Numbered from the stretch's first letter, positions 33,901 through 44,372 are shown. The stretch: 64,000 bases of DNA from Okapia johnstoni (GCA_024291935.2 JAGTYA010000026.1:1723501-1787500); one strand, 5' to 3'. Notes: generated from the letters alone by a model not told the origin. Program-made: numbers and translations.

Positions 33901-36900
33901 GAGGGCCCCCCTTGGGGAAGGAGTGAAGGAGTGCTAGGCCACCTGGCAGGCCAGGTACCAGCCCCAGGACTTAGGCTTCTGCCATGCCACCATGGGCTCT
34001 GGCTGCAGCATCCCTGCCCACCCAGGGCCCACCTTCCGGAACCCCGTGGCTGGCTCTGATGCAGACGGGGCCTGCCAGGGAGGTGGGGGGAAGACGTGGG
34101 CTCTGACACGAGCTACGAGCTCTGTCCACTGCCAGGAAGTGGGGGGTGGTTAGTGGGGCTCGAGCAGCACTCTGGGCCATGCTGCAGGGCCCAGGAGGGT
34201 CCCCAGCCTCACTGGTCAGAGCCAGAGCCTGCTGCGGTGGGAAGCCTGGCACTGTGGGGAGGGCTGGGCCGGGCTGGGGGCCGGCACCTGCCAGGGCACC
34301 CCTCCCTGGCTCCCTGTGCCCTCCTGCTGAACCGCAGGGAGGGACATGGAGATCGGTGTCTCGGAGCCTGGCCATGTCCAGGTGAGCAGCCTCTGGGGCA
34401 GCCCTGGCGGGAGGCTTCCCCTCAGCCAGGCCCACTCGGGGTCTCCCCGAGGGGGCCCCAGGCTTCTTCTGAGCCTGGTAGTGGGTCCCAGCTCCCAGAC
34501 TTCTTCTTCAGAGACTGGCCAGGCAGGGCCAACAGGCCCTTGGCACCAGAGCCCTGGGACCTGGTGTCCTACCTCTGTCCTAGCTTCTGCTGCATAACCA
34601 TGGCAACGGGGGGTGGGGGGTGGGCCCAGGTCTGCTGGAAGGACTAAGGTTGTGGGAAGTCTTTGGAGAGACGTGGTCAGTGTTTCAAGGGGCAAGGGCC
34701 CCTTCTGGGTGGGCTGCAGACTCAGGGAAGGCTGTGTGGCCAGCAGTGAGTGCTGGGCAGGCCAGGAGGACAGACTGACCCTGTGTGTCACCATCAAGTG
34801 AGGTGGGGCTGGCAGACCCCTGGGCTCAGCTCCGCCCCCCAGGCCAGTAGCTGGGCCCTTGGCACCGAGATGCAGGTGACTCGCCAAGGCCCACCAAGCC
34901 CCGGAGGCTCTCAGGAATCAGAGTGCGTACAGGTGGTGGGGTCAGGCTGAGGCCCCTGAACACTCACCACTGGCCATTCGGTCCTGGCCCTGGCGACGCC
35001 TGCCTCCCTCCACGTCACAGAGGAGGAAACTGAGGCCCACACAGGTGCCCACACGGCCCTGCCAGGCTGCTTCCCCCTCGAGGCTCCTCTCTAAGCCACT
35101 GGGCATCTGACCTCCTCCCAGCAGGGTGGGCACCAGCGCCTGGTGGGCCCTCCGGCGCCCTGGGCAGTGGTGTGCGTGCCCAGCGCAGGGAGGAGGGCTT
35201 CTGGGGGGCTGCGGTCTCTGGGACATTGGGTCGTTGAGGGTGACCTCTCTCTCTCCGCTGCAGGCATCTACATCCTTATAGCCGTGGGTGCTGTGATGAT
35301 GTTCGTTGGGTTCCTGGGCTGCTACGGGGCCATCCAGGAGTCCCAGTGCCTGCTAGGCACAGTAAGGTCCTGGGCTGGGTATGGGGTGGGGTGGGGTGGG
35401 GGGCTGCAGGGCTGGCCAGGGGGCAGAGCCAGGAGCTCAGTGCCAGCCTGGCCCTGCAAACCTCCCCCGAGTGCCAGCTCTCTGGTTGCCCCAGTTTGTT
35501 CTCAGACCCCACCGTGGTAGACTGCCACCATGTCTAGTGTTTTTGTCTAGTTCCTGGTTGTAAGTCCCAAAGTTGCTTTTCCCTCTCTTCTTTCTTAAAA
35601 CGAGCCACAGATACAGTAAAGGGTGAGTCCCCGCCGCAGGACCAGCCTCAGGTGTCCCTGGGAAGTCACCCACCCACGGGAAGCAGAGGCCTGGCTATGC
35701 TGCCCAGGGCCTGGCATCTGGGAGGCGTGGGCTAGGGAGTCTGTGCCTGTGTCTCCGTTGGAGGGTCCTGGGCGCACCACAGTGACCCCCTTCCCACAGG
35801 CTTTGCTCCCCGTCCCCTCCCACCCACCCAGAGCCAGCCTTGTCCTCCCCCCACCCAGCCGCCTGTCCTCCGGAGCCCAGTCCCTCGGGACTGATGGGAA
35901 AGGTGGCAGATCACTGCTGGCCCGAGTCCTAGATGCCGCTTCACACGGTTTACCCCCCGTCAGGGCTGGGGCGGGTGGATACCACCGAGCACCCCACACA
36001 CGCCTGTGTGTCCCTGGGGTGCTCGTCATCCGTGGAAGGTGAGCCCCTGCTGGCCTCAGGAAGCCCCGGGCCCCCTCTGGCCTGCCCTGACCTCCTCTCT
36101 GCCCTCCCCAGTTCTTCACCTGCCTGGTGATCCTCTTTGCCTGTGAGGTGGCCGCCGGCATCTGGGGCTTTGTCAACAAGGACCAGGTGAGCCATGTCCA
36201 GGTGGAGGGGCAGGGGTGCCGGTGGGGAGGGCAGGGGCGCAGGCTGTGGGGAAACCTCGGCCTGTGGGCGCTTCTCTGGGTGGGCTCTTCAGGTAGGAAG
36301 CCACAGAGGGCTTCCTGGAGGAGGCGGGGTGGCGGCCGAGTGGAAGGCAGAGCCCCCCCAGCTCCAGGCGGGCTGGTCTGTCCTGACCTTCCGAGTGCTA
36401 GGTGAAGGCACGTCTCGGGGGGGACAATTCCCCTATGCTGTGAGCACCTCCTTCCCCAGATCGCCAAGGATGTGAAGCAGTTCTATGACCAGGCCTTGCA
36501 GCAGGCCATAGTGGACGACGACGCCAACAATGCCAAGGCTGTGGTGAAGACCTTCCACGAGACGGTGCGGCAGGGCTGGAGGTTTTGTCCTCTCGGTGTG
36601 ACCTCTGCCAGGAGCGGGAGGGGCACTGGGGCCTGGCAACCCCATTCTTGGGGACCTGGGCTCTTCTGGGGGTCCCTGGGCTCTTCTGGGGGGTCCCCGG
36701 CAGGAACTAGGTGGGCCAGGCCAGCCGGGGTGCAGCGCAGCTGAGTGGAAGGGTGGGGAGGAGTGGGCCCTTCGGCTTGGTTCTCCCCCGAGAGGGGACC
36801 GTCCCAGGCTCCCAGCTCCCGGGCCAGGGTGGCTCCTGGGGCCTCTGCAGCCCGCAGGACACGTGCCCAGGGCTGACGGCGGGCGCCCTCCATCCCTGCA

Positions 36901-37743
36901 GCTTAACTGCTGTGGCTCCAACACGCTGACTACACTGACCACCTCTGTGCTCAAGAACAGCCTGTGTCCCTCCGGTGGCAATGTCATCACTAATTTGTTC
37001 AAGGTGCGTGGTAATTCCCGTTTGGCTGCCGCCCCTTGGTGGGTCCTAGGTGGTGGCAGGGCCTCCTGGGGCTCCCATGGGCCCCCACGGGCCACGGCCA
37101 TGCCGGGCCATGCTGTGGCTGGAGTTGGGGCTGCTCTGCCTGGGGGCCGTGGTCACCGCCAAGCCTGGCGTGGAGGGTGCCCTGATCTTCTGGGCCAGCC
37201 CTGTCCCGATGGTGCTTCGTGTCTTTGAGCACGGGAGGATGCCCTCGGGATGCTCGCTGTTCACACCGGGCAGCGACCAGGCGCTGCTCACACCTCTTTT
37301 GGGGGCCCTGGGGGTGGGGCTGTGCCCCTCCACAGGGCCCTGGGCTGCTGCCTCGTGGGGTCAGAGGACAGGCGCCTCTGACTGCCCTCTGGCCACCCCT
37401 GCAGGAGGACTGCCACGGGAAGATTGACGAGCTCTTCTCGGGGAAGCTGTACCTCATTGGCATTGCGGCCATCGTGGTCGCTGTGATCATGGTGAGTGGG
37501 CTGGACTGGCTCTGCTTGGGGACCCCCCCCACACCGGGGGTCTCTGAGTGCTGACTGACCTGACCCCCCGAGGGTCTCCAGCCCCTCCCCATGGGGTCTG
37601 GGAGCTGACCACCCGCCCACCCCACCCCCTCCCCACGGGGTCTCCGGGAGCTGACTGCCCGCCCGTCCCCTCCTCCGCAGATCTTCGAGATGATCCTGAG
37701 CATGGTGCTCTGCTGTGGCATTCGGAACAGCTCGGTGTACTGA
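18888..37743 (+). CDS. CD81: CD81 tetraspanin, eight coding exons (genomic span)
   Basis: CD81 (TAPA-1/TSPAN28) is a four-span plasma-membrane scaffold. It organises tetraspanin webs and partners CD19, EWI-2 and integrins; the human protein is also a hepatitis C virus co-receptor. Eight exons joined at canonical GT/AG sites give 711 nt, 236 residues plus stop, the usual CD81 length. Visible features: N18 in TM1 and E219 in TM4, both known to line the cholesterol pocket; a large extracellular loop with the C156-C157-G158 motif and further cysteines at 175 and 190 (the four-cysteine class); a C-terminus ending NSSVY. The only N-X-S/T sequon is in the cytosolic tail, matching an unglycosylated protein. 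Residue 155 before CCG is Asn, where I recall Asp in human. The start lies in the context gccgccATGG. Intron 1 is 13.1 kb. Confidence 0.97.
18954..20830 (+). other. CD81 intron 1, 5' part
   Basis: The sequence is GC-rich and repeat-poor downstream of the CpG island. I see no exon or named repeat. It probably hosts promoter-proximal regulation, which the sequence alone does not prove. Confidence 0.4.
20831..21345 (+). repeat. tandem duplication (about 250-270 bp, two copies)
   Basis: The segment beginning 'gcggagaagggagcccc' occurs at 20831 and again at 21102. Both copies share the 'ggaggtgggtgctgggcacg' and 'gggaatactgctctccttgg' segments; the shared ggccgcaggg is at 20991 and 21243. The copies differ by small indels. 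It lies inside CD81 intron 1. Confidence 0.9.
21545..22545 (+). repeat. 1-kb CA-rich minisatellite in CD81 intron 1
   Basis: Dozens of irregular units of the form GGGCTCTCACACACACAC or AGGCTCACACACACACA are interspersed with pure (CA)n runs. The array is strand-asymmetric (C/A on plus). Because of that composition it leaves a 412-codon frame open at 21462-22700; this is not a gene. Alternating CA tracts can adopt Z-DNA. Confidence 0.95.
22546..26952 (+). other. CD81 intron 1, middle part
   Basis: This is 4.4 kb of GC-rich sequence without exons or named repeats that I can support. Two CTCF-like motifs near 23502-23538 are listed separately. Confidence 0.4.
23502..23538 (-). promoter_or_regulatory. 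CTCF-like motif pair in CD81 intron 1
   Basis: On the minus strand, 23519-23502 reads TGGCCACCAGGCGGCGGC, very close to the CTCF core TGGCCASYAGRKGGCRS. A weaker G-rich match (CCTGCAGAGGGGGCAG) lies just beside it at 23538-23523. Binding is not shown by sequence alone. Confidence 0.5.
26953..27190 (+). mobile_element. CHR (tRNA-Glu) SINE
   Basis: It starts 'ctgccctggtggctcagtag', passes through 'ccgtgggccacggcgggtga', and ends in a 'caaaaataaa' tail. This is the long cetartiodactyl tRNA-Glu SINE layout. Confidence 0.7.
27192..27402 (+). mobile_element. Bov-tA SINE
   Basis: This is a nearly full-length forward Bov-tA: 'ggcttccctggcggctctga' at the head and 'ggtttggagatgact'-like sequence at the end. 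Confidence 0.85.
27570..27840. repeat. ruminant interspersed repeat, family not named
   Basis: The segments 'cccttctccagtggaccaca', 'gggtggccctacacggcatg' and 'ctgtggtccatgtgatcaga' recur in ruminant genomes. I cannot assign the family from memory. Confidence 0.45.
27852..28716 (+). mobile_element. BovB 3' fragment with mutated RT motif
   Basis: It runs from 'taacttatatgcagagaaca' to the 'agacacgactgagcgactga' 3' end. The RT catalytic box reads LRYTDDTT at about 27941-27964 instead of YADD, and frames break after about 70 codons. It lies within CD81 intron 1, same strand. Confidence 0.9.
28735..29440 (-). mobile_element. L1 fragments with nested CHR SINE, antisense
   Basis: 28735-28907 and 29215-29440 look like antisense L1 ('gacattgagcatctttccct'). 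28908-29003 is a reverse CHR SINE ending 'gaccgccagggaagtccc'. Confidence 0.55.
29441..31437 (+). other. CD81 intron 1, 3' part
   Basis: GC-rich intronic sequence. The only motif I single out is an RFX X-box, listed separately. Confidence 0.4.
30206..30219. promoter_or_regulatory. RFX X-box in CD81 intron 1
   Basis: GTTACCACGGCAAC is an imperfect palindrome one base away from the RFX consensus GTTRCCATGGCAAC. RFX factors drive ciliary and MHC-II genes. The target here is unknown. Confidence 0.5.
31438..31610. repeat. possible DNA-transposon-derived MITE
   Basis: It starts 'gccagatttagcaagtcaaa' and ends near 'catctgacaacctgtcc', like an old palindromic mammalian DNA-transposon remnant. The family is uncertain. 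Confidence 0.4.
31735..31985 (+). repeat. VNTR adjoining CD81 exon 2
   Basis: About ten irregular units of roughly 16-31 bp are built from GTGAGCCCAGAGTCTGTGA and CCCCAGGACCCT blocks. The array ends about 120 bp upstream of the exon 2 acceptor. It contains many 'cccag' and 'gtgag' splice-like words. Confidence 0.9.
32103..32217 (+). CDS. CD81: CD81 coding exon 2
   Basis: This exon encodes residues 23-60 and the first base of codon 61: the rest of TM1 and the small extracellular loop. The acceptor AG is at 32101-32102 and the donor GTAAGT at 32218. It ends in phase 1. Confidence 0.97.
32218..35263 (+). other. CD81 intron 2
   Basis: 3.05 kb of GC-rich intron with no repeat I recognise. An X-box-like motif lies at 34594-34607. 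Confidence 0.5.
34594..34607. promoter_or_regulatory. second RFX X-box-like motif, CD81 intron 2
   Basis: ATAACCATGGCAAC keeps the complete RCCATGGCAAC half of the RFX consensus. Confidence 0.4.
35264..35361 (+). CDS. CD81: CD81 coding exon 3
   Basis: This exon completes codon 61 and encodes residues 62-93: TM2 and the short inner loop. The acceptor is 'ccgctgcag' and the donor GTAAGG at 35362. It ends in phase 0. Confidence 0.97.
35383..35403 (+). repeat. G-quadruplex-type tract after the CD81 exon 3 donor
   Basis: Four G-runs (G4-T-G4-T-G4-T-G6) start 22 nt beyond the donor of exon 3, on the transcribed RNA strand. Confidence 0.7.
36112..36186 (+). CDS. CD81: CD81 coding exon 4
   Basis: This exon encodes residues 94-118: TM3 and entry into the large extracellular loop. 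The acceptor is 'cctccccag' and the donor GTGAGC at 36187. Phase 0 at both ends. Confidence 0.97.
36460..36564 (+). CDS. CD81: CD81 coding exon 5
   Basis: This exon encodes residues 119-153: helices A and B of the large extracellular loop. The acceptor is 'cttccccag'. The donor is GTGCGG, a weaker match to consensus, at 36565. Confidence 0.97.
36902..37003 (+). CDS. CD81: CD81 coding exon 6
   Basis: This exon encodes residues 154-187: the CCG motif (156-158), the variable subdomain of the large loop and Cys175. The acceptor is 'ccctgcag' and the donor GTGCGT at 37004. Confidence 0.97.
37405..37491 (+). CDS. CD81: CD81 coding exon 7
   Basis: This exon encodes residues 188-216: Cys190, the last loop helix and most of TM4. 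The acceptor is 'cccctgcag' and the donor GTGAGT at 37492. Confidence 0.97.
37681..37743 (+). CDS. CD81: CD81 coding exon 8 and stop
   Basis: This exon encodes residues 217-236: E219, the end of TM4 and the cytosolic tail ending in NSSVY. The stop TGA is at 37741-37743. Confidence 0.97.
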   Translation: MFEMILSMVLCCGIRNSSVY

Positions 37744-38265
37744 GGCTGTGGCCGCTGAGGCCTCAGGGAGGGCCTTGGGGTCCCCGGCAGCGCCCCCCGG
37801 AGTGACCTGACACTTCCGAGAAGGGGCCGTCGCCACTTGTGTATATAAGCTCCTGGTATCACTGCTACACTTATCAGCTTTTTTACTTTTGAGGTTTTGT
37901 TCTTGTCCTGAAGCTCCCTATTAATTGTCCTTTTGGGGCTGACGTCACCTGTAGGTGGCGTGTGAGTGGGCCGTGGGGACTGCAGGGCAGGGGCCCCCTC
38001 TGCTGCTTGGGGGCTCTGCTTGCTCAGCCAGGCCTCTCCTGGGGGCCACCAAGGGCCGTCCAGCTGAGCTGCACCCACTTGCCCGTCCCCATGGGCAGCA
38101 CACTCAGCCTTTTTTTAATCCTTGTTCCTTTCCGGCCACCTGTCTCTAGAGCCGGGTCTACGAGCAGCCTTATGCCTTCAACGCGCACCTCTCCTTTCTA
38201 ACGCGTCACCTTCAACTGTAATTACATCTTGAAAAGTCATTCAATAAAGAAGGAAAAACCAGGCA
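37744..38265 (+). other. CD81: CD81 3' UTR with polyadenylation signal
   Basis: The 3' UTR is about 520 nt. The hexamer AATAAA is at 38243-38248, so cleavage is expected near 38260-38270. No closer canonical hexamer follows the stop. Confidence 0.8.
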
Positions 38266-39164
38266 TGCTAACACGGTCTGGCCCCTCCGTGTGCCCGTGG
38301 CCTCTGAGACCCGGGGGCAGCCTGCAGGCCTGAGGAGCCTGGCATGGGTGGTGCTCGGCTCTGGACCTCGCTGGCCCCAGGCTGTGTCTCCGACCCTGTT
38401 GGTGGGTGCCAGTGGGGCCCCTTTCTTGGGCCTTGTGTCACCAGCAGCAGCCTCCACCCGGCCCTCACTCCCGTCCCGGTTCCTTGTGCACTACTGCCCA
38501 GGGGGGCCTAAAAGGGGTGGGCAGGGTGACCCAAAAAATCTGGGACAGGATGCGAGGGCCCAGCAAGACTCCCCTTCCTCCTGAAGGTCAGCTCCATAGG
38601 AGATGGACACACTGCTCCCTCCCAAGGGTCTCTTCTCTTCCTGTCTAGCTGGTTGTAATCTCCCCTCAAGGGGCTGCGTGGCCCCATCTTCCAGGGGCTG
38701 GAGGTGAAGCCCTTGGCCACTCCCTGGGGGAGCCCACCTGGCCCAGCACCGTGGACTGAGGCCCAGCCACAGGCTGCTGCCCCTGCTGGGAGTGCTGGGT
38801 AACGTTCATGAGATGCAGGCAGGTACTGACCCGCCTGTACACTAAATTGATCTCTTGAGGCTCCAAGTCCCTGGCTGGGATTCATATGTCAAGGGCTCCT
38901 GGTGGCCTTCTTGGGGGCTGATATTGGAAATTAGGCCCCAGCCCTGCATTGGGGGTCACAGGGCCTCCATAGGCCTGCTCCTCCAAAGTCCAAATGGGGG
39001 CTGGTGGGTTGGGAGACGGATGGCCCAAGGAACCTGCTTTTTACTTCTCCCCGTGCTGCGAGACCCTCAACAAGCTGCGATGTGAATTAGTGCCTGGGGT
39101 GGCCTGGACCCCCTCATTCCTGGTGAGGTTCTGTGTGTGGGCACCTTTAGGGATGACATGTCCC
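38266..39164. other. CD81-TSSC4 intergenic sequence
   Basis: 0.9 kb without a recognised gene or repeat. Confidence 0.4.
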
Positions 39165-39832
39165 CAGTTCAGTTCAGTCACTCAGTCATGTCCGACTCTT
39201 TGCAACCTCATGGACTACAGCACACCAGGCCTCCCTGTCCATCACCAACTCCCGGAGTTTACTCAAACTCATGTCCATTGAGTCGGTGATGCCATCCATC
39301 TCATCCTCTGTCGTCCCCTTCTCCTCTTGCCTTCAATCTTTCCCAGCATCAGCGTCTTTTCAAATGAGTCAGTTCTTCACATCAGATGGCCGAAGTACTG
39401 GAGTTTCAACTTCAGCACCCGTCCTTCCAATGAACATTCAGGACTGATTTCCTTTAGGATTGACTGGTTTGATCTTGCAGTGCAAGGGACTCTCAAGAGT
39501 CTTCGCCAACACCACAGTTCAAAAGCATCAATTCTTTGGCGCTTAGCTTTGTTTACAGTCCAACTCTCACATCCATACATGACCACTGGAAAAACCATAC
39601 CTTTGACTACACGCACCTTTGTTGGCAAAGTAATGTCTCTGATTTTTAATAAGCCGTCTAGGTTGGTCACAGCTTTTCTTCCAAGAACCAAGCGTCTTTT
39701 AATTTCATGGCTGCCGTCACCATCTGCAGTAATTTTAGAGCCCACAAAAATAAAGTCTGTCACTGTTTCCCCGTCTGTTTGCCACGAAGTGATGGGATCA
39801 GATGCCATAAGATGTGTCCTAAGGTTGCACAT
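39165..39832 (-). mobile_element. BovB 3' fragment, reverse
   Basis: It starts with the complement of the BovB end ('cagttcagttcagtcactca') and extends upstream to the conserved 'gcaaacag..ggggaaacagtg' segment. The reverse frame is open for about 130 codons but lacks the RT core. Decayed. Confidence 0.9.
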
Positions 39833-39974
39833 TAAAATGGGCCCTGTTTCCTTTCTGGGTTCCTGGGCTGGGCCGCAGCACGGCCTGAACCCTGGACTCC
39901 TGGGGGCAGCCCTGGCCGAGGGGGCTCGCTCCGGCCGTCCACCAGGGGAGACGAGCATCTGCGCTGAGCTTCAG

Positions 39975-40172
39975 TGGGTGCTTCCCTGGAGGCTCAGCTA
40001 GAGAAGGCTCCGCCTGCAGTGTGGGAGACCTGGGTTCAATCCCTGGGTTGGGAAGATCCCCTGGAGAAGGGAAGGGCTGCCCATCCCAATATTCTGGTCT
40101 GGAGAAGTCCATGGACTGTATAGTCCACGGGGTCGCAAAGTCGGACACGACAGGGAGACTTTCACTTTCGGG
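39975..40172 (+). mobile_element. Bov-tA SINE
   Basis: This is a forward Bov-tA, 'gtgcttccctggaggctcag' to 'gggagactttcactttc'. It lies immediately upstream of the TSSC4 CpG island. Confidence 0.85.
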
Positions 40173-40189
40173 GTAGAAACGGCCAGTCA

Positions 40190-40735
40190 GACGATCGGCA
40201 GGAGAGGCCCGGGCCCCTCCGTCAGCAGGTTTGCCGCGCGGCTGCCCGCCTGAGCCGTCCAGTGGGCGGCACAAACGCGCACCGCGGGACACGCCCCGCG
40301 GCCCAGTTCCAGGGCCCCAAAAAGGCAGGCTCGCCTGCTCCAGAACCGGGCCGGAAGTGCCTGGGAACCGCGCCGGGAACGTTGACGTACTTCCGGTTCT
40401 CGCGGCTTCCGGCAAAGTGGGCTGCGGTCCCAGGAGCGAGGCTCTGGCCGTTAGCCCTGGAGCATTCTGGGAGTAGCAGCCCTGCCTCCTCACGCCGAGT
40501 CCCTTCCGGAATCAAGTCCAGTCTCTTCGCGAAGGAGCGCCACCGTTTCCTGTAGGGAAGGCGGCGCATGCGCAAAGACATCACTCCCGATAGGCCTCGG
40601 GGGTGGAAGCCGGGAGCCTTGTGGGAGATGTAGTTCTTCAGGCGCGGGAGAAGCGGCGCTCTGCCACCGGCGGACTCGGTTTCCCAAAGGGCTGAGCGCG
40701 GCGCAAGATGGAGGCAGCCAGGCCGAAGTGAGCCG
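40190..40735 (+). promoter_or_regulatory. TSSC4: TSSC4 CpG-island promoter and non-coding exon 1
   Basis: This TATA-less, CpG-rich block carries classical housekeeping motifs: ETS/GABP acttccggt (40389-40397); ZNF143-type GCATTCTGGGAGTAG (40462-40476) and another near 40619-40637 (reverse ACTACATCTCCCACAAGG); a perfect NRF1 palindrome GCGCATGCGC (40564-40573); and YY1-type AAGATGGAGGC (40705-40715). Exon 1 ends at 40735 before the donor GTAGGT. The start of transcription is inferred to lie near or upstream of the YY1 element. Confidence 0.8.
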
Positions 40736-42462
40736 GTAGGTTTTTGGTGGGAGGGCCGTACTGCTGACCCGCCGGGCTTCAGCGCGCCGCTGTCCGTAGT
40801 CCGCTGCCCCGACCAGGGAGACCCTCGTGAGGCCCGGACCCTTGGCTCCCCCCGGCCCGACGTGGCCGCAGGATTCAGGCCGCTGACAACGAGCGCCTGC
40901 GGGGCGCGCGCCGAGATGCTGGGCGCGTGGAGTGGAGAAAAGCCAAGTCCTGCCTCCCGGGGGAGAGAGACAACCCGCAAGGAGGCCGGCGCTCCCTGGG
41001 ACCGGCCAGCCCCGACCCCGGCCCTGGGGAAACCGCGCCTCCGTCAGCCTGGGCTCAGCTCCCCCTGCAGTGAGCTCAGGGGCTTCCCAGAGAACTCAGA
41101 GACGCAGACCGGGCATGCCCGATCCTGGGGCGCGATTCCCGGCTCCCCTCGGCGTGTCCCGCCGATCACGGGCGTCCAGGGGACGGGAGTGCAAGTTTAA
41201 GGCCGGAGGCTGGTTGGAGCTCCAGCTCCGCCTCCAGTGTGCTGAGTGAAGGGCAAATTATCTCCCCGCTGCGGTCCTCCCAGCCCTAAAACAGACACCG
41301 TTGGCGTTTACTTCCTGTCCCCTTTCCTGCAGTTAGCTGCTCCTTCATTTTGGGAGTCACGCAAGGCCCAGAGGAATGGAGACCTCGCCTCTGTTTGACC
41401 TGGAGTAGTGCTCCACCTGGCCTGGCCTTTGGTGGGTGCAGGAGCAACGGAGTCACTCTGGGCAAGCAAGGGAGGCTTGGTGGGAAGAGGAAGTTGGTGG
41501 ACGGAGGCTGAGGCCTGTCCTCTGAGCCTGGAAACAAGTTTCAGGGTGCCTGGTGACACTGGACTGCTAACCAGGTGTTGGCAGGACTTCTGTGCTCCGC
41601 TGGGAAAGTGAAGGGTGTGTGGAGATCACAGGAGATGTCCCTGGATGTTGCCTCAGGAGCTGTGGGGCTGGCCTCTGCCAAGCAAGGCTGAGCCAGCTTC
41701 CTGAGAGCTAGACCCTCAGATGCCAACGGCCTGGCTGCAGTCCCTTCTGGAGCTCCCAGGGCATCTCCCAGCACTCAGGAGCTCACCTCCTCCCCACAGA
41801 GCCGGCAGGTGCCCCCGGCTTTGTGGAGTACTTACTGCCTGCCCCTTCCCCGGGCAGCATCCCGCAGCAAGCTCTAAAATTCTTTATTGCAGTTGTTAGC
41901 AGAGTGAATAAACGCACTCCTCATCCACACAGCAAGTGTTTATGAAGTCCTGACTGTGAGTCAGTTTGAGCTTTTCAGTGACCGGTTTGCAGTTACTGTC
42001 ATGACTGTCAGCTGTTTTCCGTACCTCTGAGCACTCACTGACCCAAAAACATGTTAATAAGCTATCACGTGGAACCACCACAGGACTTGTCAGTTACCAA
42101 GATTAGACTAGTGACTGATCTGAAGTAGATTCTATGATTTCACTTTTTGAAAAGTGTGATTCCCCTTCACAACACCTTGTAATCCATTAGAAAGTACGTA
42201 GGTTACGAGGACAAAACACAATTGAATATGCTAGTGTGTGGAAGCGCTGGCACTGTGTCAAAGTGAAACAGTGACAGTCTTTCTCCCAAGCGAGAAATTA
42301 CTCAGTTAATGGCCAGAATATCCTCAGTTTCCAGTTTGTATTCCACAGATATTTTTTGAATGTTTCACACCTGTAGCTGCTAGCCAGTGTGAGGAGGATG
42401 ATACCTGCTTTAGCACAGAATTACGTGTTATACGTCTCATTCATTCATTTATTCATTGTTTA

Positions 42463-42580
42463 TTGGAGAAGGAAATGGCAGCCCACTCCAGTATTCTTGT
42501 CTGAAAAATCCTATTGACAGAGGAGCCTGGCAGGCTACAATCCAAAGGCTGCAAAGAGTCGGCGGACGCTGCTGAGCATA
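42463..42580 (+). mobile_element. partial Bov-tA SINE
   Basis: Only the body ('ggagaaggaaatggcagccc') and a decayed 'gcaaagagtcgg' end remain; the tRNA-like head is missing. Confidence 0.75.
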
Positions 42581-42601
42581 GTGCCTGCCACGTACTGCAC
42601 T

Positions 42602-42699
42602 TGGCCGGTAGAGGGAGCGCAAGGCTTGCTGGTGAGCCTGGGTTGCCGCCCCGGCTGGCTGCTCTCTACCAGACCACCCCGTGCGGCCCCCTAGTGGCT
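42602..42699. promoter_or_regulatory. convergent pair of CTCF-like motifs
   Basis: Plus strand 42602-42620 reads TGGCCGGTAGAGGGAGCGC. Minus strand 42697-42684 reads CCACTAGGGGGCCG, a near-perfect core. They face each other about 65 bp apart, 170-270 bp upstream of TSSC4 exon 2. Confidence 0.6.
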
Positions 42700-42871
42700 C
42701 TAGTCAGACCTGCCTGGCAAGGACTGAGGGAGGTGGCAAGTCAAAAGGACCAGCTTCTGGGCCTGGCTGTTTTGGGGGCTTTGTAAACCCAGGCCCACTC
42801 CGGGGGTATTGGCACCACTCCTACGGGTCCGCCGTCTGGTCTGATGGCTGGCTGTCTCTCCCTGCCCTTAG

Positions 42872-44136
<1,265 letters not shown>

Positions 44137-44372
44137 GCCGGGAGACCGCCTGGCCACCTCCCTCACCTGGCTGTGCTGGAAGGCTGGCCACCGCTGCCCG
44201 TCGGGGTGGCTTCAGGGCTGGAGTGGGCTCAGGGCTCCAGGGCAGCATGCCAGCCCACCGGCTGCCTGTAGATGCCCCCAGGAGTGGAGACCTCACCAGG
44301 GCGTGGGCTGGGGACGATGGGGGCCTGACCCGTCCTCTGCCCAGAGGCAGTAAAGGCACTGCGTGTTTCTCT
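44137..44372 (+). other. TSSC4: TSSC4 3' UTR
   Basis: A short UTR with the variant polyadenylation signal AGTAAA at 44349-44354, followed by a GT-rich stretch ('gtgtctgtgtgg') suitable for CstF. Confidence 0.65.

Larger units (their letters stand above)
40736..42871 (+). other. TSSC4: TSSC4 intron 1
   Basis: 2.1 kb. It begins CpG-rich. An unusually AT-rich stretch occupies about 41870-42460. A Bov-tA fragment and two CTCF-like motifs follow. Confidence 0.6.

Noticed and set aside
38500..38890. Possible small gene between CD81 and TSSC4
   Set aside because: There are short overlapping frames on both strands without conserved motifs or splice signals.
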